Source: an uncultured Synergistia bacterium
Lineage (GTDB): Bacteria; Eremiobacterota; SpSt-956; JAKJGF01
DNA: 29,739 nt
Assembly (NCBI GenBank): GCA_937888925.1
Contig: CALARM010000256.1
Coordinates: 1-29,739, forward strand
Reading direction: 5' to 3'
Shown here: piece by piece, positions 1 through 7,313 of the stretch
Layout of the letters: each line of letters starts with the position of its first letter
Numbering within the stretch: the first letter of the stretch is position 1
Notes under the pieces: model-generated
The model's input: the letters and a program-made list of their open reading frames with translations, nothing else
Told to the model about the DNA's origin: nothing
Database searches by the model: none
Made by a program: the position numbers and the translations under genes

Positions 1-51
1 CTGTCAGGCAGAAGCTGATAAAATGGTTACGAACTTATTTGGAGCGGTAAT
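1..51. repeat. Window-edge inverted repeat, left arm
   Basis: Positions 1-51 match the reverse complement of 29683-29733 at 50 of 51 bases; the only difference is at base 9. The repeat is coding in both places (the peptide stretch EADKMVTNLFGAVIR), and a diverged third copy lies at about 19955-19994. This looks like a multicopy gene at which assembly stopped, not a telomere-like end. Confidence 0.85.
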
Positions 52-58
52 TAGATGA
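2..58 (+). CDS. 3' end of an unrecognised small protein gene (partial)
   Basis: The frame is open from the window edge and reads CQAEADKMVTNLFGAVIR followed by TGA at 56-58. The same peptide is read on the minus strand at the right edge, and a related one (EADEMGNNLSGAVLR) in an interrupted small gene near 19919-20225. Recurrence of the amino-acid pattern despite base changes supports it being coding. Its stop overlaps the stop of the convergent ATPase gene by 8 bases. I do not recognise the family. Confidence 0.5.
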   Translation, partial: CQAEADKMVTNLFGAVIR

Positions 59-1721
59 GATTTGCACCGCATACATTATTTGTGCATCTGCCGCCGTTCA
101 TATTAATATCAGAAGGATTTCCGCATTTACTGCATCTTATGACAGCATTTACTATAACGCAAACGTCTGTCGCTTCATTGAAGATATAGCCCCCTCTTCT
201 GGAGATTACAAATTCATCGCAGTTAATTTCTTTTTTGCCCAGTTCTTTTGCCATAATGGATTTTACATTTTGAATATTTACTTTCGGGATGAATTCTTCC
301 TGCCAGAGGGCATAACCTATCTGTGAGAAACTCTGAAAAATGCCTCTGTTTATGGCAAGATGGACAAGTAAATCCATACCTATTTTCCCGGGAAGTTTTG
401 TATGTATTTTTCTGTCCCTCTCTATAATGAGCCCGTCGCTGAATACCCTGTCTATAACCAGTCTGAAAGAGCCTTCACCTTTCAATGCTTCTTCTATGAT
501 TTTTTTGCATGTCTCTTTCCCTGTAATATGTCTTTTGCCGTTTTTATAGACAAAAAATTTCATTGTAGAAGAGTCAGATATTTCATGAGTTTTTTCTTCT
601 TTAAAATTTTCTTCCGAACAGTTATTTACAAACCAGTCTCTGAAGAGAGAAAAAGTCTTTCCGTAACATATATAAGGAGTCTTTTTACATGTAATAAGAC
701 TCATGCTTGATAAAACTTCGAGAGACTCTTTCCATTTGTTTTTAAAATTTTGCTTTAAATATTCTTCTGAGAGCCAGTCTTTATGTTTGATAAAGTGAGA
801 ATATATTTCCCTGTCTTTTTTGTCCAGTTTTTTCTCCCATGAAGGAAAAATTTTTCCCACACATGAGAGTTCTTCAAAGACTTCTTCCGGCATATTCACA
901 GAAGGTATTCTGTTCCAGAGTATGGCATATAAATGTGTAAGAATGAAGGGATGGCCTCCTGTAATATTATGTATTTTTTCTATTGTTTCATCTTCTAAAT
1001 GAATATTGAGATTTTTAACATCTTTAAAGACTTTTTCCAGCATCAGTCTGCAGTCTTCCCGGGAAAATCCTTCAAGAAATTTGCTCTGCATATGATTGAA
1101 GGGAGAGCCTACCTGCTCGCAGAGATCCCTTATTTTTCTGAACCCGGTAAGGACAGAAGAAATTTTATTGCTTAAAGGGGAATCTACAAAGAGATACCTG
1201 AGCTGATGATACATCGCTTCAGACCATTCATGGCCGCTTACCAGATGTTTTGCATCATCTATAAGAAGTACAAGTCTTATCTGACCGAAGACTTCCTCTC
1301 CTTCTCTGATGAGCTTTTTTAATTTATTGTCTGTAAAGTCATCAAAAAGCTGTTTAATACTGGAGTTTTCATCCAATTTATAATCCTCATCGCGGAGATT
1401 ATTGAAGTCCTTACTTTTTTTCAGTTCTTTCACCGATTCATTTAAAATACCCTGAAGGAAATTACATGGACTGATAGGCATCATATGGCTCAGATTCAGA
1501 TAAATATTTAACAGATGGGGAATGCTTTTTTCATCTGTATCAAGTATGGTTTTTAACCTTAAAAGACAGGAAGTTTTTCCCATTTTATCTCCTGCCAGTA
1601 TTGCATAGGAATATCCCCCTGTTTTTATCTGTCTGGCCATAAGGTTTAATTCTTCTACAAGTTTCCCGCAGAAAAAGAATCTGTCTTCTATTACAGGTGA
1701 AAAGGGATTGAAAGGATTCAT
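51..1721 (-). CDS. STAND/AAA-type ATPase with winged-helix and zinc-ribbon C-terminus
   Basis: A 556-residue protein that opens with an NPFxP...FFxGK segment typical of AAA-like or STAND NTPases. Walker A is GDKMGKT (residues 44-50) and Walker B is LVLLIDDAKH (about 150-159). A GGHP motif near residues 254-257 resembles the sensor of STAND ATPases. Residues about 440-520 look like an OmpR/PhoB-type winged helix: a helical LLVHLAINRG segment, the ALW of the recognition region, and a terminal RRGGYIFN hairpin. The last 28 residues hold a CxxC...CxxxxC zinc ribbon (C530, C533, C546, C551). I infer an ATP-driven transcription regulator or signalling switch. The ATG at 1721 follows a GGAG about 11 bases upstream. 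It faces away from the rest of the window, and its target is unknown. Confidence 0.75.
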   Translation of the reverse strand: MNPFNPFSPVIEDRFFFCGKLVEELNLMARQIKTGGYSYAILAGDKMGKTSCLLRLKTILDTDEKSIPHLLNIYLNLSHMMPISPCNFLQGILNESVKELKKSKDFNNLRDEDYKLDENSSIKQLFDDFTDNKLKKLIREGEEVFGQIRLVLLIDDAKHLVSGHEWSEAMYHQLRYLFVDSPLSNKISSVLTGFRKIRDLCEQVGSPFNHMQSKFLEGFSREDCRLMLEKVFKDVKNLNIHLEDETIEKIHNITGGHPFILTHLYAILWNRIPSVNMPEEVFEELSCVGKIFPSWEKKLDKKDREIYSHFIKHKDWLSEEYLKQNFKNKWKESLEVLSSMSLITCKKTPYICYGKTFSLFRDWFVNNCSEENFKEEKTHEISDSSTMKFFVYKNGKRHITGKETCKKIIEEALKGEGSFRLVIDRVFSDGLIIERDRKIHTKLPGKIGMDLLVHLAINRGIFQSFSQIGYALWQEEFIPKVNIQNVKSIMAKELGKKEINCDEFVISRRGGYIFNEATDVCVIVNAVIRCSKCGNPSDINMNGGRCTNNVCGANLI

Positions 1722-1789
1722 TATTTCTTATCTCCATTCTGAGTATCTATAAATAAAGTTCTATTTCCGGGTAATTTTTCCTATAAAAA

Positions 1790-1811
1790 ATCACTAATAA
1801 ATCGCTAATAA
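1790..1811. repeat. Tandem 11-mer upstream of the ATPase gene
   Basis: Two adjacent copies of ATCRCTAATAA (10 of 11 identical) lie about 70-90 bases upstream of the minus-strand ATPase start. They could be an operator, possibly for the winged helix encoded next door. That role is only suggested by position. Confidence 0.35.
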
Positions 1812-1883
1812 AAAATTTGATATTTTATAAAATCTATTTAGCAGTTTTTTAGTTTCTACGGTGTATATTATTTATATGAGAAT

Positions 1884-1913
1884 CGTGACGCGTAACGCGT
1901 GGCGCGTCACGGG
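1884..1913. repeat. ACGCGT heptamer cluster 1
   Basis: A GC-rich run of 7-base units (GTGACGC, GTAACGC, GTGGCGC, GTCACGG) in an AT-rich intergenic region. It contains a perfect 9-bp inverted repeat, CGTGACGCG/CGCGTCACG. It is one of seven such clusters in the window. Here I could not find a convincing longer flanking palindrome. Confidence 0.8.
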
Positions 1914-2003
1914 AGAAACAGATATTCATCTTTCGTTATGACTGAACCGGTCATGGCCGTTAGTAGAATAAATCTTACAAAATATAAAAAGGGGGAATAT
2001 AAA

Positions 2004-3191
2004 ATGACAGTAAGAAGAAAAAAAATTTTAAAAGCAGGTATCTGTGCTATCATTTTTCTTGTAGCAACCTATTTTTCTCTTACAGGTAAATTTAATTACG
2101 AAATAGGAGCAGAACTTGGCAAATTAAAAAAAGCCGGTGAGGTAACAGAACTTTCCGAACTCGGAACAAAAGAAACTGTTCGTGACGGTAACAGAGCCCA
2201 GCTTTATTATTCGGCAGGAGAGATGGTAAATTTTGATTTTCGTCCTCCCGGTAATGAAGTTAAGGACATAGAAGATTATTACAGGGAAAATAAGGATAAA
2301 ATAGCGGATTCTATGGCAAAAAACCAGGTTGTACTGGATATTATGGATAAATCTATGACCTTTAATAAATGCAATTTTAATTTTGACTATGAAAAAGGTT
2401 TTGACATGCCGGTTCCAAATTATCTTCAGTTAAGAACCGTAGCCTATCTCCTTACTATGAAAGCTTTTGATGATATAGATAAAGGCAGATATGATCAGGC
2501 AGTATTGAGAAGTGTTCAGTGTATTAAAATGGGAGGAGATATGGCAAATGAACATGGATTTTTAATAAGTGACATGGTTGCTATTGCCATTATAAAAATT
2601 GGTATAATGCCAATTCAGTATATGTTACAAAATAACATAAATGCCCATTACGTTCCTGCTGCAAATGAACTTTCGTTTATAAGAAATTCCCTTGGTGATG
2701 ATTTTATAAAATCTCTTCAGGCAGAAAGAGCATGCGGAATTGATGCTTTTAATAAGCTGCTGGCAAATAAGGCTCCTGATATAGCCGATTCTGTGAATGA
2801 TACTTTGTCAGAAGATTTAATAACTGCCATAGCAGGCAGCAATGTAAATTATGATGTATCAAAAAATACAAAAAATAATGAATTTCTTATGACATTATTA
2901 TCTATGGTCGGTCTCTCTCACTATGAAAAAATTAAAATTAATTTTGTAAATAAATATACGATAACTCTTGCAAAGCCCTATTTGCTCGCCAGTGAACTCC
3001 ATTATATAAGAACAATGAATAAACTTATAGATAATGTAAAGTCAAATCCTGAAGGGGAAATGAAACCGGTCAATCCTGGAAAATTTTATATTATATCTTA
3101 TGTGATTGTACCGAATACGCAGAAGGCACAGGAGCGGAATGTTACACTTATGAAAGATATTGACGAACTTATAAGAGGTTTTAAATTCTGA
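2004..3191 (+). CDS. Membrane-anchored protein of unknown function
   Basis: A 395-residue protein. I chose the ATG at 2004 because AAGGGGG lies just upstream. The longer frame starting at 1899 begins inside the heptamer repeat and has no ribosome site. A single N-terminal membrane segment (ICAIIFLVATYFSLT, residues about 12-26) follows a basic stretch, so the bulk is probably outside the cytoplasmic membrane. The rest is mainly helical. The middle block (LRTVAYLLTMKAFDDIDKGR, YDQAVLRSVQCIKMG) resembles the repeat-like helices of large-protein families in candidate phyla, but I do not recognise a named domain. The C-terminus (NVTLMKDIDELIRGF) recurs in a remnant at 5041-5127, so at least one paralog existed here. 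Confidence 0.75.
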   Translation: MTVRRKKILKAGICAIIFLVATYFSLTGKFNYEIGAELGKLKKAGEVTELSELGTKETVRDGNRAQLYYSAGEMVNFDFRPPGNEVKDIEDYYRENKDKIADSMAKNQVVLDIMDKSMTFNKCNFNFDYEKGFDMPVPNYLQLRTVAYLLTMKAFDDIDKGRYDQAVLRSVQCIKMGGDMANEHGFLISDMVAIAIIKIGIMPIQYMLQNNINAHYVPAANELSFIRNSLGDDFIKSLQAERACGIDAFNKLLANKAPDIADSVNDTLSEDLITAIAGSNVNYDVSKNTKNNEFLMTLLSMVGLSHYEKIKINFVNKYTITLAKPYLLASELHYIRTMNKLIDNVKSNPEGEMKPVNPGKFYIISYVIVPNTQKAQERNVTLMKDIDELIRGFKF

Positions 3192-3209
3192 TAAGTTGAA
3201 AGAGTAACA

Positions 3210-3229
3210 GGAACGTTTAGGAACGTTTA
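3210..3229. repeat. Tandem 10-mer
   Basis: Two exact adjacent copies of GGAACGTTTA between two plus-strand genes. Function unknown. Confidence 0.5.
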
Positions 3230-3273
3230 TAGAGATTTTATCGATTTTTTTAGAAACTGGCGAATGAAATCCA

Positions 3274-4446
3274 ATGGATATTAACGAAAAAGTTCTGGTT
3301 TATTTTATAATATTTCTAAATTTATTTTCTTTTTCCACAGGGGAAAGGGATGAAAATGGTAATTTTTTCGGTGAGCCGATAAAGATAGATCCAGGTATAA
3401 ATTTTAAGGTTGGAATAACATCTACCCTCACTTTTGATGCTACGGTAAATCCTGATTTCAGTCAGGTAGAGGCAGATGCTCCTCAGATCGATGTAAATAC
3501 AAGATTTCCCATTTTTATTCCGGAGAAAAGACCGTTTTTCCTGGAAGGCCAGGATATTTTTGCTACTCCTTTTACTGTTGTCCATACCAGGCAGATAGTA
3601 AAGCCGGAGTATGGATATATTAAATCAGGAGGAGCTTATTACTTAAGGTTTAGGTATTCAGGTAGAAATCTCTATTACGGTTTATCCCATTCCTCGGTAA
3701 ATCCTGATTTTGAAGCTGACTCAGGTTTTGTTTACAGAACAGATTATAAGAAGTATAGTACCTGGCTTGGCTATAGTTTTAAGGCAGAAGATGATACGGT
3801 TTTGCTCAGAGAATGGGGGCCTTCATTTTATGGTAATTTCTATTATGATTACATCGGTAATCCTACAGAATGGGATACGAGCGGTGATCTCTATTTCTCT
3901 CTTTCCAATAATGTCACTTTTGACGTTTATACCAGCCTGGGATACCTGGATTACAGTGGAATAGATTTTTATCCTTCCTATACATCTTTTTCATTCGATA
4001 CATCGTACAGTCAGACTGTTTCAGGAGGATTCAGTCTGTACTATGGTAAAGAAGTAAACTATAATCCAGACAGGCTTATACTGGGCAATTCTTCAGGAGG
4101 CAGTCTCTATCTGACCCTTAAATTCGGCGAAAATTTTCGAAACAGTTTCACCTATTCCAGAAGCAAGTTAACAGACCCTTTTACAGATGATATGATATTT
4201 GATGTGAGTATATTCAGAAATTCCCTTACTTATCAGTTTAACAGGGATCTGGCCTTTAGAAGTATTATTGATTATAATTCCTATGGCAACAGAGTCGGTG
4301 CAAATTTACTATTTACCTGGACGCCAAATCCCGGGACTTCCTTTTTTATAGGTTATGATACGAGACTCTTTCAGGAAGAGACCGGTATATATGAAACAGA
4401 TAGAAATATCTTTTTTATGAAAATGTCCTATCTTTTTCAATTATAG
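3274..4446 (+). pseudogene. Truncated, internally deleted DUF5916 beta-barrel gene
   Basis: The frame (390 residues) matches the DUF5916 barrel family: a signature TLTFDATVNPDFSQVEADAPQ is followed by RFPIFIPEKRPFFLEG, then barrel-like strands rich in Tyr/Phe up to a terminal Phe-X-Leu-like end (YLFQL). Family members are usually 700 or more residues, with an N-terminal CBM9-like domain that is absent here. After EGQDIFATPF...HTRQIV the sequence jumps to YGYIKSGGAYYLRFRYSG, which in the family lies over a hundred residues later, so an internal segment also seems missing. There is no good ribosome site before the ATG at 3274, and the first 25 residues look like replacement sequence. I infer a decayed outer-membrane protein gene; a short expressed barrel is not excluded. 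Confidence 0.6.
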
Positions 4447-4561
4447 TTACTATAAACTCTCAGAAAACAGAAAGATTTGCCCTGTTAAAATATCAGTTTT
4501 TTTCCTGTAATTTATTTTTTTGTCAGCCCATAGATAAAATTACTTATTTTTATAATTATTT

Positions 4562-5039
4562 TCAAATTAACTGAATAGCTATTGAAGCCAGTGCTCCTGC
4601 AGCAGCTCCGATGCCTGCTCCTATAAATGCCCCCGATGCCTTGCTGTATCTCTTACTTTCCAGGTTTTCTGTTTTATCTGTCATGACTGGTTTCCCTTCT
4701 GAATTCAATACAGGAGCTGTTCTGTAAATACCTGTCTTCCCATCGGGAGAACTATCGGGTCTGGACTCAGGCCCAAAATCTATTCCTGACCAGTCATTCT
4801 GTGTCCAATCCTTCGGGATTTCACCCATATATTTTTCTTCAGTAACAGGAACAGGATAGGTTCTGTTAATAACAACATTTTGTTTTTCCTGAAGTTTACC
4901 TGCCACATATCCTGCCGCTGCTCTCACGGCACCTCCTACGGCAGCACCTATACCGACTGATGCGCCGCTTAATCCCGACAGTTTTGACAGTGTCCCTGCA
5001 GTGCCAAAAAATGCAGAACCTATTCCTTCTGCTATTCCT
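4562..5039 (-). pseudogene. 3' fragment of a glycine-zipper protein gene
   Basis: The fragment is a close copy of the last roughly 158 codons of the intact gene at 26052-27212, beginning at GGIAEGIGSAFFG and ending ASIAIQLI. Differences include VRAAAGYVAGK for VGAAAGYLSGK and one extra Gly in the NDWSGIDFG segment. Homology stops sharply at 5039, where the minus frame meets an in-frame TGA formed at the junction, so about 60% of the gene is missing. An internal GTG could permit a 121-residue product, but no ribosome site supports it. Confidence 0.8.
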
Positions 5040-5040
5040 C

Positions 5041-5172
5041 ACTGTATTGCCTATCCCTTTTGCAGAAAAATCACAGTGGTACAATGTTAAATTTATGAAA
5101 AATATTGATGAACTTATAAAAGGTTTTAACAGGTTAGAAACGGATTTTCTGAGCGGATCTGTCCTGCAATAG
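5041..5172 (+). pseudogene. 3' fragment of a paralog of the 2004-3191 gene
   Basis: Starting immediately beyond the end of the glycine-zipper fragment, the plus strand reads AEKSQWYNVKFMKNIDELIK. This aligns with TQKAQERNVTLMKDIDELIR at the C-terminus of the 2004-3191 protein. The original stop is lost and the frame runs on to TAG at 5170-5172. It has no start and no ribosome site. It is a remnant joined to an unrelated remnant on the other strand. Confidence 0.75.
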
Positions 5173-5200
5173 ACTTCAGTGGATAGATCCGTTTTAATAT

Positions 5201-5255
5201 CGTAAAATAAAGCTTTAGATAAAATTAAGTAGAGGCAGTTTATCTAAATAATTTA
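5201..5255. repeat. 55-bp dispersed repeat, copy 1
   Basis: Near-identical to 8716-8771, just ahead of the exporter operon (start CGTAAAATAAAGCTTTAGAT, end CTAAATAATTTA; a few substitutions and a 1-base gap). Here it precedes a maturase scar. It may be a duplicated intergenic or leader region. Confidence 0.75.
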
Positions 5256-5282
5256 AGCAGTCACTCCTCCATTTACCAGTGA

Positions 5283-5417
5283 AACTGAAAAGATGATTAA
5301 AAATCTCTGTATTGAAAAAAAGTCCTCTTCTTGCCCTGGATATAAAATCGGTTCTATTTTTGATGATACCCTGAAATTGAAGAGATTATTTCTTTACAGT
5401 TTCTAAAATCTGAAAAA
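5283..5417 (+). pseudogene. Internally deleted scar of a radical SAM/SPASM maturase gene
   Basis: Bases 5283-5335 correspond to the LIENLCLEEKKALP segment of the maturase at 7314-8666 (here MIKNLCIEKKSSS). Bases 5341-5376 then correspond directly to its YKIGSVFDGTLK segment near the C-terminus (here YKIGSIFDDTLK). The intervening roughly 900 bases, including the whole radical SAM core, are gone. Weak similarity continues to about 5417. Confidence 0.7.
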
Positions 5418-5498
5418 GTCTATAGATTGAAAAAGGAGTTTTAATAAAGGCCATAGAATTATTTTTTCCAGAATAACATATGAGAGGAGAATTTTAAA

Positions 5499-5771
5499 AT
5501 GTCCATTGAAAGTGCAAAACAATTTGTAAAAAAAATGCAGGATGACGATAATTTTGCAAAATCTTTCTTTGCCTGTTCTGACCCTGAAGAGAGGACAGCT
5601 TTTATTAAAGACAATGGTTTTGAATTTACAAAGGAAGAGATTGATGAGGCAAAAGAAGGGATTGATGTATCCGGAGGAAAGTGCTGCGGACAAACATGTG
5701 AAAACGATCATAAGAAAGGATGTACCTATATGGTAAATCCCATGACGGGAATTGGATTTTGGAATACATAA
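5499..5771 (+). CDS. Nif11-type RiPP precursor A
   Basis: A 90-residue precursor: a 60-residue Nif11 leader (MSIESAKQFVKKMQ...GIDVSGG) and a 30-residue core that starts KCCGQTCE and ends GIGFWNT. The leader fits the NHLP/Nif11-like leader family recognised by modifying enzymes. Gly59-Gly60 is the expected C39 peptidase cut site. The core has four cysteines (the CC pair, C in TCE, and a later GC) and the longest tail in the locus, with aromatic and Met residues at its end. GAGAGGAGA lies 8 bases before the ATG. Two maturase genes follow downstream, so this precursor is a likely substrate of the maturase at 5918. Confidence 0.9.
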   Translation: MSIESAKQFVKKMQDDDNFAKSFFACSDPEERTAFIKDNGFEFTKEEIDEAKEGIDVSGGKCCGQTCENDHKKGCTYMVNPMTGIGFWNT

Positions 5772-5814
5772 ACCACAGTGGCTTTTAATTAAAATTCCGA
5801 TAGTTTTATTGCAT

Positions 5815-5841
5815 GTTGAGATGGTTTTAAGCTGTCTCAAC
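5815..5841 (+). terminator. Possible attenuating hairpin between precursor and maturase
   Basis: A 7-bp perfect stem, GTTGAGA/TCTCAAC, with a 13-base loop is followed by AGTTTTATT. It could lower read-through into the maturase so that the precursor is made in excess. The stem is short and the T-run imperfect. Confidence 0.3.
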
Positions 5842-5844
5842 AGT

Positions 5845-5880
5845 TTTATTAAAAAACATGGTTTTGAATTTACAAAAGAA
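5845..5880 (+). pseudogene. Nif11 leader remnant (12 codons)
   Basis: Reads FIKKHGFEFTKE, matching leader residues 35-46 of the intact precursors, with no start, Gly-Gly or core. It sits just upstream of the maturase ribosome site and suggests that a second precursor was lost from this spot. Confidence 0.7.
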
Positions 5881-5917
5881 TTTGTTTTTAAGAGGAGCTT
5901 TTTCTGGAGAAGAATAT

Positions 5918-7306
5918 ATGAAAAAGATTGTAAAGCCCTGTCATATGTTTAATTATCAGGGTAGATGGTATGTTATTAATATTGAAGGGATGTTTGCAAA
6001 AGAGATAGATGATAAAATGGTCGGTGTGATTAAAAATCTTACTGTCGACCCTGCTTTGGTTCTGGATGCCCACATAGAAGAAAAACTTACAAAACTGGGA
6101 TTATTATCAGAAGAAGTGGGAGAATGCAAAAAAGACATTAAAGAAGAAATTCCCATCTCAAATATGGCTCTTTTTTTGACTCAGTCCTGCAATTTGAAAT
6201 GTGTATACTGTTATGGAGAGGGAGGATGTTATGGTACAGGTGGCACTATGAAAGAAGAGACTGCCATACAGGCTGTGGACTGGTTGATTGAACAATCAGG
6301 GACGCAGAAAGATGTCCACATAGGTTTTTTCGGCGGAGAACCTTTACTGAAGTTTTCTCTTATGAAATTAATAGTGGAATATGGGAGCAGGAGATTCAAA
6401 GAGACAGGAAAGAAGCTGAATTTTTATATTACTACCAATGGCACCCTTCTGGATGATGAAAAAATTGCTTTTTTAGCAGAACACAGCATAGAAGTTATGG
6501 TCAGTTTTGACGGCACAAAGGAATTACAGGATTCTCAGCGTCCCTATATAAACGGCGAAGGTTCATATGATTCCGCTGTACCTGGAATAAAGAAATTGCT
6601 TGAAATATTACCTGAAAGTATTGGACATTCCGTAATTGTAGGCAATACAGATCCTGAAATCGTTAAAGACTCTATGGAGGAAATTGGTTTTAAACATATA
6701 TCAATTATGCCTGCCTCCAGATCCCTCTTTGCAGATGAAACTGTTAAAACAAAATCCTCGAGAGATACAAGGAGTCTTCTACAGGGGATGGAAGAAGAAG
6801 CGGAAAAGTGGGTAAGCCTTATTAGAAAGAGAGATAGTGAAGCCTTAAAGGATTTCAAGAACAGGAGTGGATTAAATTATGCTTTACTTTCCCTCTTTCA
6901 TAATAGTAAAAGATACCATGCCTGCGGTGCCGGACTGGGACTTGTAGCTGTTTCTTTTTCAGGAGATGTGTATTTATGCCATCGTTTTGTTGGCAGAGAG
7001 GAGTATAAACTGGGAAGTGTCTTTGAAAAGGAGCTCAAAAGGGAAGAATATCAAAAAAGCCCTTTATCAACCAGTAAGTTATGCTCTTCCTGTTTTGCCA
7101 GATATTACTGTGCCGGCGGGTGTAAACATGATAATGCAGGTTCCTGCGGGTCTGTATCAAAGCCCTCTGAGGATATGTGCCGTATGAGATGTCGTGAACT
7201 TGAACTTGCTGCAAGTATTATCTGCAGGCTTGACGTTGAGGATAGAATTTTCCTCATTGATAATGAAATTGTTCCTATAAATCCATGTCCCTTTGATTTT
7301 TTGTGA
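5918..7306 (+). CDS. Radical SAM/SPASM peptide maturase 1
   Basis: A 462-residue enzyme expected to modify leader-bearing precursors by radical chemistry (thioether or related links in SCIFF/ranthipeptide-type systems). The N-terminal 80 residues (FNYQGRWYVIN...) form a small domain shared with the other two maturases and may bind the leader. The SAM cluster motif is CNLKCVYC (C91, C95, C98), followed by FFGGEP and ITTNGTLL. The SPASM region runs from about residue 336 (CGAGLGLVAVSFSGDVYLC) through CSSCFARYYCAGGC and two more late cysteines, enough for two auxiliary Fe-S clusters. The ATG at 5918 follows GGAG by 8 bases; the frame extends upstream only through the leader remnant. The next maturase starts 7 bases after the stop. 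The substrate is probably precursor A, by position. Confidence 0.88.
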   Translation: MKKIVKPCHMFNYQGRWYVINIEGMFAKEIDDKMVGVIKNLTVDPALVLDAHIEEKLTKLGLLSEEVGECKKDIKEEIPISNMALFLTQSCNLKCVYCYGEGGCYGTGGTMKEETAIQAVDWLIEQSGTQKDVHIGFFGGEPLLKFSLMKLIVEYGSRRFKETGKKLNFYITTNGTLLDDEKIAFLAEHSIEVMVSFDGTKELQDSQRPYINGEGSYDSAVPGIKKLLEILPESIGHSVIVGNTDPEIVKDSMEEIGFKHISIMPASRSLFADETVKTKSSRDTRSLLQGMEEEAEKWVSLIRKRDSEALKDFKNRSGLNYALLSLFHNSKRYHACGAGLGLVAVSFSGDVYLCHRFVGREEYKLGSVFEKELKREEYQKSPLSTSKLCSSCFARYYCAGGCKHDNAGSCGSVSKPSEDMCRMRCRELELAASIICRLDVEDRIFLIDNEIVPINPCPFDFL

Positions 7307-7313
7307 AACAGAT

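Noticed and set aside
1899..2003. Longer N-terminus for the 2004-3191 gene starting in the heptamer repeat
   Set aside because: The extension is translated repeat sequence with no ribosome site, whereas the ATG at 2004 has AAGGGGG upstream and is followed directly by a basic residue run and a membrane segment.
5403..5840. Minus-strand 145-codon open frame
   Set aside because: It is the antisense of precursor A and its flanks. Similar antisense frames appear opposite nearly every precursor (for example near 19595-19900, 23446-23721 and 24055-24354) because the leader is AT-rich and strongly conserved.
5752..5952. Plus-strand 66-codon frame containing FIKKHGFEFTKE as a gene
   Set aside because: Only 12 codons match the Nif11 leader; there is no leader start, Gly-Gly or core, and it runs into the maturase gene in another frame.
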